Shown here one piece after another: positions 29,976 to 40,737 of a stretch of 64,000 nt of DNA. The position numbers and the translations under genes were made by a program. This DNA is from Lineus longissimus (lineage: Eukaryota > Nemertea > Pilidiophora > Heteronemertea > Lineidae). The DNA is taken from assembly GCF_910592395.1 (NCBI RefSeq), contig NC_088315.1, forward strand, positions 9,426,501 to 9,490,500, in the 5' to 3' direction. Below the pieces are notes generated by a model. It had not been told where the DNA came from. It saw only the letters and a program-made list of their open reading frames with translations, and searched no databases. Positions within the stretch are counted from its first letter, which is position 1; every line of letters starts with the position of its first letter.

Positions 29976-32276
29976 CTGAAAATACAATGAGATAGCGGTT
30001 ACTAACGACGGCTATCGAACTGTAAACGGTATGGACATGAAGGACAGAAAACTCAGTCTCCGACCCACGTGAAGGCAGAGCTCCACTAGGGCAGGCGCCC
30101 TGGGTACGGAAACCGAAAGAAAAAAGGTGGCAAACTAAATGGGCGGCTTGGCCTGCTTCATTTTGTCACAGTCACGTATGTAGTGGTCCGGGGAGTGACA
30201 GAAATAACTAGAACTGGCAAAGCCAGATCGACGGTTTTCGTTTGGGGAAACTGGTATTGGCACCTGGAGGTCACATGATGTAACATGTCAGAGGAGAATG
30301 AGGAGATTGATGTTCACACCAGAACCCAGTGGGCTATTGCTCAATAAATTTGGCTTTCGGAGCTCAGTGCGACACAGACCAGTATGTTTTGTGCGCCTTC
30401 TTATTTCTGCATCCTCCATGATGAAACCAATCCCATTTCAATCGGATGTAGCATATAGGAGAAAAAAGCCTGCGGTTTACCTACCTAACCTAGGGTAACC
30501 GCTAAAAAAGCGACGAAGTTAACTTTGCTGGTCAATACTACAAAAGTAAAATCAGTAGCCTGTGCCTCTTTGCACTTCCACAATTGCTGATTTCTTTTGA
30601 GAAAAAACTTAATTACCTACCGACCCAGTCGAAATCGAATGTCGAATGCAAAATGGCGAATTGTTAATGACAGCCTACTAAATTGCGACAGTAACCGACA
30701 ACATGGCTCTCGATTCAAATCACTATCTAAACTATCAATAAATGCCACAAAATGTATACAATTTATTAAAATCCAGTTTGTAGATTATTAAAAAATTAAT
30801 AAGGATTACCCGTTGCAATAAAAAACTGTTGTGGAAAGTTGTCTTAGAGTGTCGAATAGGGTCGCAAATTAGTAAGACCCAATGTGATTCGCGTCATTAG
30901 TTTGGTTTCAGAACCCACCGCTAGGGCTAGAAGGGTAGGTATCTTGGCTTGCTCAGGATCTACCATTCGCCGAAACCAAACGCCACCTGGCGTTAAAAGG
31001 AGTAAGCTCCACAAACGCTCGCAGTGCCGTTATTTTACCCTTTTGGTGTTTGTCGCTTTTTCAGTCAGCGCCATCTATCGTCAAAACTACTGACAAATTT
31101 TGCGTTGCCACTTAATATATATTGTTTCATGCTAAAATTGCATTTTCTCCCTTACGCCAATCCCGATTTGCATGAAACTTTCTTTATCCGAAGCGGAACT
31201 CTAATACGCACAAAACATCAGGAGACACGTCACCCCGATTTTGTCAACGGTTTCGACGATAGAGGGCGGTTAGTGAAAAAAAGTAAAAAAATCCATTAAA
31301 TGCCACCTATTATCAAAACCTGTAACTATAACGTGACTTCGTTTGTAACATCTTGTGGGTAATGAGATTCTGCATCAGATGAAATTAATCTGATTCAATT
31401 CGGAGTTCGCATTCGGAAGTTATAGCTCTTGTAAGAAAAACAAGATGGCTGGTCTGGAGGCCATATTGAATATCCGATCGCAACCAAAACCTATATATTC
31501 CCTGGACATCATAGGGAGGCATTGTTCTATGCCACTAGAATAAACTCAAAGGCTCGCAGTGCCGATATTTTACCATTTTGGTGTTTGCCCCCTTTTTTCA
31601 GTCAGCGGCATCTATCGTCAAAACTGTTGACAAATTTTGGGTCGCCACCCTGTATATTTTATGCGCAACAAGATTCTGCATCAGTTGAAAGTAGTTTCGT
31701 TCAAATCGGAGTGCGCATTATGGAGAAAAAGCCATTATTAGATTTTCACTTAGCGCCCTCTAGCGGCCGACCCCCTCAATGAATTTCGTAATTAGAGCAA
31801 GGAGGATCAACTTCAGACTTGGGCCTATCATATGAAATAAGTTCCACATCTACAGCTATCACCATCTCTGAGATTTGCTCTGCACAAAAATCCGTAGAAA
31901 AAAGAAAGAAAGAAAGAAAGAAAAAACACAAGCAAAGCAATAGGTTTTCGTTTTTTGAGAAAAACGAAAACCTAACAAGTGTAGGCAGCTCTGCCGCCGT
32001 AAGTACTCCCTGGACCACCACGGAAAGGGCGCCCCCATTATATCCTCCACCGTTTTGAGTAATTTGAATACCCTCTACCACCCGAATTAAGTAGCGAGGA
32101 AAGCAGTTGAGAGATAGCCAGTTGGGGGTATAGATCCGCCAGGGGCGACTTGGCCTCTCGAGGAGGGGATTGCTATACAGGCTTAGGGGGACGCTCTGGA
32201 GAAAACTGTGGAGGCATTGGCTTTGGCTTGAGGCATTTAACTAGCGCCTTGGAGATCACATCGGCAACCCCTCCCC
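29976..32276. other. DIRS internal region, probably intronic or degenerate gag
   Basis: No intact frame is seen. Minus-strand proline-rich stretches near 32,150-32,276 look like further gag out of frame. There is a GAAA microsatellite at about 31,900-31,925. The region ends in a good acceptor before 29,975, and the gag exon contains a donor-like GAGAAG/GTGAGG, so much of it may be an intron. Confidence 0.4.
31016..31790. repeat. Two diverged direct repeats inside the DIRS element
   Basis: About 31,016-31,115 and 31,546-31,650 share GCTCGCAGTGCCG, TTTTGGTGTTTG, CAGTCAGCG and CATCTATCGTCAAAACT. A second shared block begins AGATTCTGCATCAG at about 31,370 and 31,670. This looks like two copies of a roughly 300-400 bp repeat of unknown type. 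Confidence 0.7.
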
Positions 32277-32603
32277 CTAACACGCCGCAATGTCTACTTT
32301 TCCCTGGTGCCTTCTGGCTTGCCGGTAGAGATCCTCATAGAGGCTGGAGTCCTTCGATTTTGTCGCAGCCGCCGTTGTTGCCAACTCGTCCAAGAAGAGT
32401 AAAAGAAGAGACTCATTCGGCTCTTGCTGGAGAGCCAGGGACCTCACCTTCTCTTTAGCAGCCTGCGTTGCGAAATCGGTGTCAGAAGTTTTTTGAACTT
32501 TGGCGGCAGGAGGGAGCGGCAGAGGGGAAGCAACAGCGTCCGCGTCAGAGGACGACAGGGGCTCGGCCGCCGAAGGAACCGCGGATGGAGGTGCAGGCTT
32601 GGA
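32277..32603 (-). CDS. DIRS gag, second exon
   Basis: Starts after a strong acceptor (TTCTTTTCTTTCTAG) in phase 0 with the first exon. It encodes a Pro/Ala/Ser-rich stretch (SKPAPPSAVPSAAEPLSSS) followed by a more ordered part (SLALQQEP...LLLLFLDELATT...SSLYEDLYRQARRHQGK) and a TAG at 32,277-32,279. Apparent continuation in another frame suggests either a frameshift or another splice (donor-like AAG/GTGAGG within the exon). The gag role is inferred from position and composition. Confidence 0.5.
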   Translation of the reverse strand, partial: SKPAPPSAVPSAAEPLSSSDADAVASPLPLPPAAKVQKTSDTDFATQAAKEKVRSLALQQEPNESLLLLFLDELATTAAATKSKDSSLYEDLYRQARRHQGKVDIAAC

Positions 32604-32806
32604 CTAGAAAGAAAAGAACACGACTCATTTTACTGTGGGAGACAGGGAGGGACTCGGACCGGAGGCGGGATGTATGGAACGATCTGTCATTAAGTACTTA
32701 CATATAAATAATCTTAGCGACTACGACTGGTACGTAAGCCAACGAGCTTTGTGAGAAAGCCTCAGACGTGGAAAGAGAAAATCGCTCATAGCTTAACCGA
32801 GCTTAC

Positions 32807-33106
32807 CCTGAGAGACTGGCCGGTGGGCTGACCAATGGAGTTGGCGAGGACAACCGTATGATGCAAAAGTAGAGGGGTCGAATCCTGATCTCGCCCTAGC
32901 ATTTTTAGTGTATCGTCGGTGTCTTCTCCCGTCAACTTGGAGAAGTGGAATTGCATTCTATCCATTGACATGCCGTCCAGCGGTTCATCCTTTGAAATTC
33001 TAGCCAATTGTTTTGGGGACTCCGCAGCTGCCATCGCTTTAAAGAGCGGCAATAAGTTTTTACCCCGCAGAGAGTGACGCTTTTTCAAAGTAGTAGGGAG
33101 AACCAT
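32807..33106 (-). CDS. DIRS gag, first coding exon
   Basis: Acceptor TATATTTTCAG lies immediately before ATG at 33,106, and donor AGG/GTAAGC at 32,806. It holds exactly 100 codons and ends in phase 0, beginning MVLPTTLKKRHSLRGKN and including FHFSKLTGEDTDDTLKML. The following 203-bp intron ends at the TTTCTAG acceptor. The presence of an acceptor before the ATG implies a spliced leader region, in which the Harbinger element now sits. No gag domain family is recognised. Confidence 0.5.
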
Positions 33107-33310
33107 CTGAAAATATAAGCAGCGGTATAAATGAAGTGCAAAGGATAGGACCGTAACAAAGCGAGTAAACAATCACCGAGAAAAAAGGCCATAATACAGA
33201 AGTTAAATAGGCCTAACGGGCTTGCATAATATAACAAAGGAAGAGTAACAAGCATAAGCTCCAGTCCGAGCAAAGCACCTCGTAGGCCGACTTCGATTGC
33301 TTACTCCAGG

Positions 33311-33339
33311 CATGGAGGTATTATTAAGATACCTCCATG
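33311..33339. repeat. Hairpin near Harbinger left end
   Basis: CATGGAGGTAT (33,311-33,321) and its complement (33,329-33,339) with a 7-base loop. It occupies the position of a different hairpin at the right end (36,356-36,376), so the subterminal regions have hairpins in place but not in sequence. Confidence 0.85.
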
Positions 33340-33457
33340 CTCCAGGGAAGAGTGCGAGTGCCCGAGCGTGACGTCACCGATGAGGTAATGCGTGCTCTGC
33401 GCATGTCGAGTGAGGGGAACAATCGAACGGCCCGCGAGAATGGAGTAGCGAATAATC

Positions 33458-35162
33458 ATGGCGGCGCCGAACTTAAATCGTGAGTTTGTGATAAGTTTTT
33501 TCCAATTTGACGAGTTACTCCAGCCCCCAAACGGTCAATTCCTCGGCAAAACATCGTTCATGATCGCTGCTGCTCTGACATTATGCATGCGAAGGTCTAA
33601 AGTCCCAAAGATCCAAGGATTCTGCGAAGATGTTGTGCCCATGTTCAGCCTGCGTGACTTTTCAATGCATTTTCGATTCAGCAAGGGCATATTTGTCTCT
33701 GTTCTGAATGAAATTCAGGAAGACTTGGTTAGCAACCACTTTGGAGGCAGGGATCCCGTCAGCCCCGAGAAGCAGTTACTTGTATTCATGTGGTACATAG
33801 TCAACCAAGAATCTATGAGGCAAATAGCTCTCCAGTTTGACTTGTCTATATCGACCGTGTGCTTGAAATTCAAGAAAGTAGCCCGAGCCATCATCCGCAG
33901 ATTTATTCAGGTGTGTGTACAGTGTAGTATTTGCCCTGTGTAGGTCCAGGCTTTTTCTTCCTTTACAACAACGACAAATTCATTGCTGAATAAAATTCGT
34001 TCGTTGGTTGCCGAGTGTTGCTCATGCTGCTGGCTGGCTGGCTGTGTTTTGAAACGAATGAACACTGGCCAAAATCGTATGGAAAATCTTAAGAAAAATC
34101 AGCCTAGCCTAGCAACGACTAGCCAGGCCCAACAGAGACAGCTTTGAGCTTGGCTTATTCAAAACCTTGTCCTTTTTAATTTCAGGTAATCAATTGGCCG
34201 ACCGTACAAGAACAGGCCCAGATATCAGCAGCGTCTGAGGCAACCAACCAGCTACAGGGTGTCATTGGGTTACTCGATGGGACGCACATTGAGCTGACTG
34301 GCTGTATTGGAAGGGATCAGGACTACATCAACATATCCAGATATCCATCAATGCAGTTGCAGGTATAATGTCATAATCACTGATTTTATGTGTCAATTTT
34401 ACTTAGATGAAGATCCATGCAGTCACCCTTGCAGGTTAATTGTCTTCAGTTGGATAGAATGGCCCTGAAATCTACAATGATTTTTGAAGGTTGTGAGACA
34501 TCAATTCAATTAATAGAGTAAAATGAATAAAAACTCACATCAAGTTAAGGCCACATTGAACTAGAATGTTGAATCCTACGTTTTATCTTTCCCACCATTT
34601 GTCTTCTCATGTTTTGATGGTTTGCTTTCAGCTTGTGGTAGACCACAAATTAATGATTAGAAATGCAACTACAGGTTGGCCTGGATGTGCCCATGACGCC
34701 AGGGTGCTTCGCAATAGTGCTCTGTTCGAACGTGCTGAGGCTGGTCAGGCAGTGGCAGATGGCAACATAATCTTGGCAGATTCTGCCTATCCGCTGAAGC
34801 GTTGGCTGATTACACCATTCCAGAACAATGGAAATTTGACAAGAGAGCAGCGAAATTTCAACCGCAGGATATCAGGGTGCCGACAAAGTGTTGAAAGGGC
34901 CATTGGTCATCTGAAGGGACGGATGAGGAGGTTGAAAGAGGTCATGGGGCATGATGCTGATGAGGTCGAGGAACTCATCATGGCAGCATGCATTCTGCAC
35001 AATCTTTGCATCATTGAGGATGATGACATTGATCATTATATTGATATGGACCTGCCACCTCATCCAAATCGTTTACCAAATATGATCCGAAATGCTCGTG
35101 ATGGAGTGGTGCGTCGACAACAAGTGATGCACGAAATCAATCAGCTGAGAGATGCGGTCTAA
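33458..35162 (+). CDS. PIF/Harbinger transposase (HARBI1-like DDE nuclease)
   Basis: Three exons, all phase 0: 33,458-33,910 (donor CAG/GTGTGT), 34,186-34,362 (acceptor TTAATTTCAG, donor CAG/GTATAA) and 34,632-35,162 (acceptor TTGCTTTCAG). The total is about 386 residues, a normal length for the family. Exon 1 has the N-terminal helical DNA-binding part ending in QIALQFDLSISTVCLKFKKV. Exon 2 carries the first catalytic Asp in GLLDGTHIEL. Exon 3 carries HDARVL, the second Asp in ILADSAYPL and the Glu in SVERAIGHLKGRMRRL, followed by the ILHNLCI motif. No stop or frameshift is seen, so the gene may encode active enzyme. The partner SANT-like protein of Harbinger elements was not found inside this element. 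Confidence 0.9.
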
Positions 35163-36315
35163 ACCATTTATTTTGCAAGGACTATGTAAAATGATCCAGA
35201 CATTTGTGACTGCATATGTAATTCAAAATCTTTGCATTTCTTATACATTTGGTTTGTCTTTGACCCATTCTTTCTCCAAAGGATGAACTTTAGGATGGAA
35301 ATTCTTGCACCCAAAAGTGACAATTGTACCCACATCCTGACATGAGTATATCTCATAGATATGGACAGTACTAGTATGTATTTTGTCCCAGTGTAATACC
35401 AGTAACCATTGTACTCAAATCATACTAAGGTATGATTCTGTTCATTCAGTGAGTCTGGCCACATGGTAAAATGTGCTATGTTTGTAAAACGTACTTTGAT
35501 AAATATGTTGAGCAAATTAGTTTCCTGTACATTCATTTCAGTCATTCTGGTCCATCAGAGGTTTTTAAATGAAGGCAACACCCCTTTTCTTTTCAAAACT
35601 CTGATACTGGATTGCAATTGGTCTGGCAAAAATTGAAGGATGTGATGCATGACCATGTACATGTATGTGCAAACAGGTAGCCTGTCTTCCTGGCTGCCAC
35701 TTGGGATCCACCACTGGAGCACAAGATTTGTCCCTGCTCCCATGGTCCCTGGAGCAACTTCCCAGTGAATGTTTGAGTAAACCACAGATTCCCAAATCAC
35801 TCTGCCCTCAATGATGTCCCTATCCATTGACTCCTTAGACAACAATGAGGTCTTGTTATCATGTCCTAGGAAGAAAGTGAGGACAATGTTCATTTCCCAG
35901 GATGGATGTTACCCAGTCCTCCAATATTTCCAAAGACGACCTGGTCCTACAAGAGATGTCTTTCCTAAAGTAGGAGTTCCCACCATTGATACTCTCTACT
36001 CCCTACACGCAGAAGACAAAGGTGCAGGCCTACTTTGTACAAACTGTGTTGTTTAGGCCCTTTCAGTGTCTGAGAACGCATTACAACCGATGTCAGCTAG
36101 CAATCCGATAACTATTGTTCTAGTTCTACTTCATTTAGGGATATTTGGTAACGAACAGAAGAAATACGGCCAAAAACAGGGTTTTTTTTCATCAGAAAAC
36201 GTGCTTACAAGCTGCTGGCAGCCATGATTAATCACGTGTTCTGCGGGTAATTCAAAACCCACTCCTGTGCGGTCCAGGGTAGTCCTCGAGGAACTAAGTA
36301 GGTCAAATATGACGT
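35163..36315. other. 3' part of Harbinger element, no assigned gene
   Basis: A 112-codon minus-strand frame (35,893-35,555; begins MNIVLTFFLGHDNKT) and an 81-codon plus-strand frame (35,811-36,056) are open, but neither resembles a known protein. The minus one could be part of a second Harbinger gene. The remainder is AT-rich. Confidence 0.35.
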
Positions 36316-36317
36316 CA

Positions 36318-36376
36318 CTCGGGTAGTCACCCGAGCAAAATTCTATGTTCGATTGCTCCCCGAGTCACTCGGGGAG
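36318..36376. repeat. Nested hairpins at Harbinger right end
   Basis: CTCGGGT/ACCCGAG (36,318-36,335) is followed by CTCCCCGAG/CTCGGGGAG (36,356-36,376, 3-base loop). The second is enclosed by an outer inverted pair TTCGATTGCT and AGCAATCGAA. Equivalent bases begin the window at 1-60. Confidence 0.9.
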
Positions 36377-36582
36377 AACTCGAGTAAGCAATCGAAGTCG
36401 GCCTACATTACAACATACGAGGGGCCTGCCTTCGCGTGCCAAACAAAGGGCCATCTAGACGCCACCCCGGGTAACGTACAAGGGCCCTCACAGCGACTCA
36501 TGCACTCAGAAGAAAATGTCTGGGGATAAATCCTGAAACCATCGAGCGTGGCTCTCCCACCAGAAGGAGCAAAAAATTGCCG

Positions 36583-36748
36583 CCAGCCAAAGCTTGCAAC
36601 GGTCTGTACCCCAGCCAAAGCTTGCAAGGTAATATATACGCCCCAGCCAAAGCTTGCAAGGCTATCGCCAGCAAAAGCTCGCAACGATATACAGATATAC
36701 GCCCCAGCCAAAGCTCGCAAGGCCACCGCCAGCAAAGCTCGCAACGGT
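36583..36748. repeat. Minisatellite in DIRS leader (right copy)
   Basis: Same six units as 268-433. Confidence 0.9.
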
Positions 36749-37030
36749 GTGAATCAAAGAGACCGGCCGTACACACAACAAACGTTAGAAAACTGTCACG
36801 ATAACCCGAAAAAAGTGAGGAAAACGGGAAATGCGAAAACAAAAATCGGAATAAATAACAAAGTGCCGAGAAAAAACGGCCAGAAGGAGCGATATCCAGG
36901 GAAAGAGAGAAAACGAATATCCAAGGAAGAATCCGCGTGGAAAACCTACCGTGAAATGAGGAGCGGCGAACAAAAGACTGCCTAGACAGACGGCAGGAGA
37001 GAGAATAGTGAACGAGGCCGAATGGGTGGG

Positions 37031-37040
37031 CATATTTATA
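37031..37040 (-). promoter_or_regulatory. TATA box of the DIRS element (right copy)
   Basis: TATAAATATG on the minus strand, about 35 bp inside the terminus. This is the expected promoter for the gag-RT-recombinase transcript. Confidence 0.5.
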
Positions 37041-37519
37041 CTACCGCTCGACGTTAGGTGTCGCCAGGGGTGTGGGGAGTATCGAAGGTGGCGGCACCTA
37101 ATGGTAATGAAAAGAAAAGAATGCACTGAAAGTGCCTTAGAAAGCTTCATTCGGACTCCATAAAAATGTGCAGGTATGAGCACATGGCACCAGTAGTTTC
37201 GTCTCAGCATAAATCGGAGTCGAGTGATCCCCTCTGGGTGATGCCTTGTGGGTCACTCCAGGTACTGGTTTGACGTTACGTCTGATGGATTTAATGAAAC
37301 GACAGAGTGAGACCTCATCGCGTGATCAAAGAAATGAATGAATAGAAAAAGCATGATTTAAAATCAGAAATAAACGCAAACCACGATGAAAGGTAATAAA
37401 TTGTGGCAAAACGATAGCACTCAAGAAGAAAGAAAACATATTTTTATTCATTTCTTGCCTAATCCCAAACAGGACGCTTTTAGTGGCAATCGAAACGCTG
37501 TGCGCCCCAAAAGTGAAAA

Positions 37520-37619
37520 TTAGGGCATTATTTTCCAACCATCCTTACAGGAAAACGATAAGAATATGGTTAGGGCATTATTTTCCAACCATCCTTACAG
37601 GAAAACGATAAGAATATGG
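37520..37619. repeat. 50-bp tandem duplication (right copy)
   Basis: Units 37,520-37,569 and 37,570-37,619, as at 1,205-1,304. Confidence 0.97.
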
Positions 37620-37818
37620 TTAGGAAAGCTTTATTCAAAATTGTCCATTTCTATCCAAATTTATGACAGATTCGTTCTTATCGCATGCAGAACTTCCAAG
37701 TAAACATGGGAAGTGGTAACTTATACAGACATGATACATCATCTTGGAAATTCAAGGCATATATTATTCATTCCAGAATTTGTGCAACCTCCGTGTTGTT
37801 CGGGAAAATTCACCAAAG

Positions 37819-38220
37819 TATTACAACATTGAGGCAGAAGGTTGCATTGCTAACAAAAGAACGATCTGGGCAGTGCTAATCTTCTCATCTGCTATCACTA
37901 CGACATATAGCGAGAAAGATCACCTCCTTTATACCTACACTCAACTCCTTTTCTGCTTCTACGATGTTTCGGTAATTTTCAGTTTGCTATGGGCGTAGCC
38001 GTTGAATGAAAATGATTTATCTTTATCTCCCTACAACTGTATTAAAAACCAAAAATCTACGTTAATATTTCTCGAGCTTTCTACAAGAACAACAACACAG
38101 GCTACTATGTCCATATCATTACGTTACAGGCATCGATGTAGGAAGAGTATGTCATTTCTGTTGCACACGACGTTGAGACGTTCGGGCTCTATGAAAATAG
38201 TGTTGCACTCGTGGCGATGA
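37819..38220 (+). other. Plus-strand open-frame fragments (right copy)
   Basis: Counterpart of 1,504-1,905, same TAG between the two stretches. Confidence 0.2.
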
Positions 38221-39130
38221 CTTGACTGTTACACTCGGTTACTCCAAACCCAGGTGAGGGTTACAACCGTCGCCAAACATAAAGGAAATATTGGCATTTG
38301 TTGCAATAACATGTTTTCATCATCTATCTTCTACCAACACATGATCATACCAGAGAATTGAGAAATAGGACATGACTGATTTGAGGTAACCTCTAATGGA
38401 ACAACGCAGTCTTGTAGGCTTGTCCTCATCACAGTCATAGCTGTCTGCTCACGTTATCTTTCAAACCATGCAGTAAATCATACTTTGGGTAACTTCGTTT
38501 CAACTGTTTCAATTGTTTCAATTGTTTAATTTCTTTATCATGTTTAGAACATATCATATATTTTTGTATTGAATTCTGCTAAATCAATACAGACATATTG
38601 CGCTTGATTCTAAAATACCTTGGTACCGTAAAGTCAACTTTTAAATGGAAAATGCATAAGCCTCGTTCTGAGAGCGGAGTGTTTTGGACACGCAACCAAG
38701 ATGCTCTACCAAAGTTCCCTCGGGTTGCACTAAAATGTGGAAACCATGCACACGTCACGTCAATGGAATTTCAGCTCACTTCAGAAGTTTGAGGCTCTCA
38801 AAACACTGCTTCAAACACAAATCAGTCAAGGAAGGATCAACCACCCTAAGTTTTTTAATGAGCACTACACATATTTCCCGAGAAAAACGCTCCAAATAGC
38901 CCATTTGCGCGGATTTTAGCATCACTTTGAGCGAGCCGATGCGGACTTCCTATGCGCGCTGTACAAAATGTACATGTCTCACTTTCTGCAACGTTGCCGT
39001 AACATAATGTAAACAACGGCGCTACCGGCGCTCCGGCCGGGCCGGCGATGGATGGAATTTGCCAAATTCGCACATATTCAAGTTATTTTCGTGGCCTATC
39101 TTTTTAAGTTTGAGGTATTTTAGAATAGAA

Positions 39131-39176
39131 ATTGAACCCGAGGAACTCAACCAAGGTCCTCCGCCTCGGGTTCAAT
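39131..39176. repeat. Eroded fold-back element
   Basis: Outer arms ATTGAACCCGAGG (39,131-39,143) and complement (39,164-39,176) remain, with 20 bp of the right inner arm between them. The left inner arm and the loop seen at 2,826-2,953 are gone. Confidence 0.85.
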
Positions 39177-39892
39177 TCCTTAATCATATACATGTACCTA
39201 TTGATATTTGAACATTGTTGCTCATTTTGTATATTACCACTAATTGTGCCACCGAGTCAGGTGATCGTCATAGACAACGAACATGTTGCCGATTAGAAAG
39301 ACACAAAGGTGGTTACCAAAGATGATAAATAGAGATGAAAAAACGAGGGTGCATATGCCCCCCCCCCCCCCCCAATAACGCATATGACAGCTTTTCCTGA
39401 TTTATCCGACATTCCTCTGACATAGTTGCTCGAAGAATGATTGAAGAATCGATCATCATTTTATTGTCTGGAACTGGCTATGAAATAGATATTGATGTGA
39501 ATAGCACATGCAGTTGTTTTCAAGTTTCAGTCATCGGTAAACTTTACGGCTGGTTAAATCTGTTTGTGCTCACGACATTGCTTACAAAACACATTTTCTT
39601 GTTGATCAGATTTCGATGATCAACACAGACTTGTTGTCAGGTAAAAGTTTGCTTTTACCGACATCAAACAAGTACGAAATATCGAAAAATAAAGAACATG
39701 CAATAAAAAAACTTTATTACTTTTATAGCCTGCAAGTAGGTACACATCACGTAGCTCAAGTTTTGTATGATATGAAGACAATCAACCTCAGCTAGGGAGA
39801 TTGCTGCCACGGTTCCAGCAAATGAGCCATAGCTCAATATCTGATTCAGAAAGTGCTTTCCCCACACAGAGTACCAATTCCTGGCAAGGGGA

Positions 39893-40159
39893 CACGGTTC
39901 CCATCAGAAGCTCAGTGTGAGTGCTGTGCCACTGATGATAAGCGGATTGATTTGATTTGGATCATAGAGCTGATTCCTCGTCATGTGATCCCGTACTCGA
40001 ACAGCAATGATTCGTTCAATCAGTTTGGATAAATGTAGAACTAGATACATGCCAGTAACTTGGTAACTCATCCTTGTCCAGAGACGGCTTTTTTAGCATT
40101 GGTTTCTCAAAGGCCGACTTTAGGCGAGAGGGAACATGTCCTTGCTGCAGTGACTTATT
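39893..40159 (-). pseudogene. LINE RT relic, unit 3
   Basis: Near-identical to 3,244-3,511, same frame breaks. The adjacent plus-strand hairpin GACCGCCATT/AATGGCGGTC is better preserved here than in unit 1. Confidence 0.65.
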
Positions 40160-40737
40160 GAGACCGCCATTACCAAAATGGCGGTCTTCCTTGTTTTTAC
40201 TGGTTTTCTCTCTCCCTCTCTCCCCGTATCCAATCTGCGGTTTCATCAGAATAACTCGAGGACTAAACAATGTATCACCCTGAATGTATCAGGGATTGTT
40301 GATATGTGTGATGACCAGAAGTGATTTAATTATGGGCAGAAATGGATTAAAATCTGAATTTTGGCGCCGGTATTTCTAAAGTTTTGACTGCTTAATCAAT
40401 TATAGTCCGAACGTCAGCTTTTGCCGAACAACTGGTGATTAAGGGGATTTGCCAATCCATTATTCGAGCGGCACCCCGCCGATGATCACCACGATATACC
40501 ATACTCCCAAGCTCCAGTGGTGGGAAGGCAAACTATGGCTGAGATGACTCTCCTGCTTATTGAGCAGCACCCACTGCGTTGTCCACGCAAAGTCAGACGG
40601 CTACCTAAAATGTGGAAGAGGGAATGATTCGAGGATGCACCCACTGTTATGATTAAAAAAACCTTGACGTCTGTGACTGTGGACATTAGGTCAAGGTCAA
40701 ATCTGTCGATTGTCATGGAATTCAACATTATTAAATA

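Larger units (their letters stand above)
33282..36406 (+). mobile_element. Harbinger element nested in the DIRS leader
   Basis: About 3.1 kb contain an intact Harbinger transposase on the strand opposite to DIRS. Perfect 25-bp inverted repeats (33,282-33,306 and 36,382-36,406) mark the ends, with further inverted similarity inward (GTCGAGTGAGGGG..CAATCGAAC at 33,406-33,430 against 36,348-36,372; GACGTCA near both ends). A clear 3-bp target duplication was not found, and the left end lacks about 12 bp relative to the right between GTA repeats, so exact termini are uncertain. Confidence 0.6.
25709..37074 (-). mobile_element. DIRS-like retrotransposon with nested Harbinger element
   Basis: An 11.4 kb insertion into the tandem unit: the uninterrupted unit is seen at about 63,590-63,610. 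From 5' (right) to 3' (left) it holds the inverted terminal repeat and TATA promoter (about 36,991-37,074), a minisatellite leader, a Harbinger insertion (33,282-36,406), gag exons (33,106-32,277), RT-RNase H (29,975-27,746), tyrosine recombinase (27,719-26,500), internal complementary region (25,923-26,072) and left terminus (25,709). Gene order RT, RNase H, tyrosine recombinase and inverted rather than direct terminal repeats define the DIRS1 group. Stops and frameshifts in pol and the recombinase make it probably inactive. The outer boundaries are good to a few bases only. Confidence 0.8.
36407..37074 (-). mobile_element. DIRS 5' terminal region (right copy)
   Basis: Outer terminus of the 25.7-37.1 kb element. 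It contains the minisatellite (36,583-36,748) and the terminal repeat with TATA box. A few substitutions separate it from 91-759, for example CGCGAAATG versus CGTGAAATG. Confidence 0.6.
37075..39130. other. Unit DNA without a recognisable gene (right copy)
   Basis: Counterpart of 760-2,825, nearly identical. It includes the open-frame fragments at 37,819-38,220. Confidence 0.7.

Noticed and set aside
32150-32707. Plus-strand 79-102-codon frames near 32.2-32.7 kb
   Set aside because: Antisense shadows of the GC-rich gag exon.
33282-36406. Whole 33.3-36.4 kb segment as part of the DIRS coding region
   Set aside because: It encodes a DDE transposase on the opposite strand and is bounded by its own 25-bp inverted repeats.
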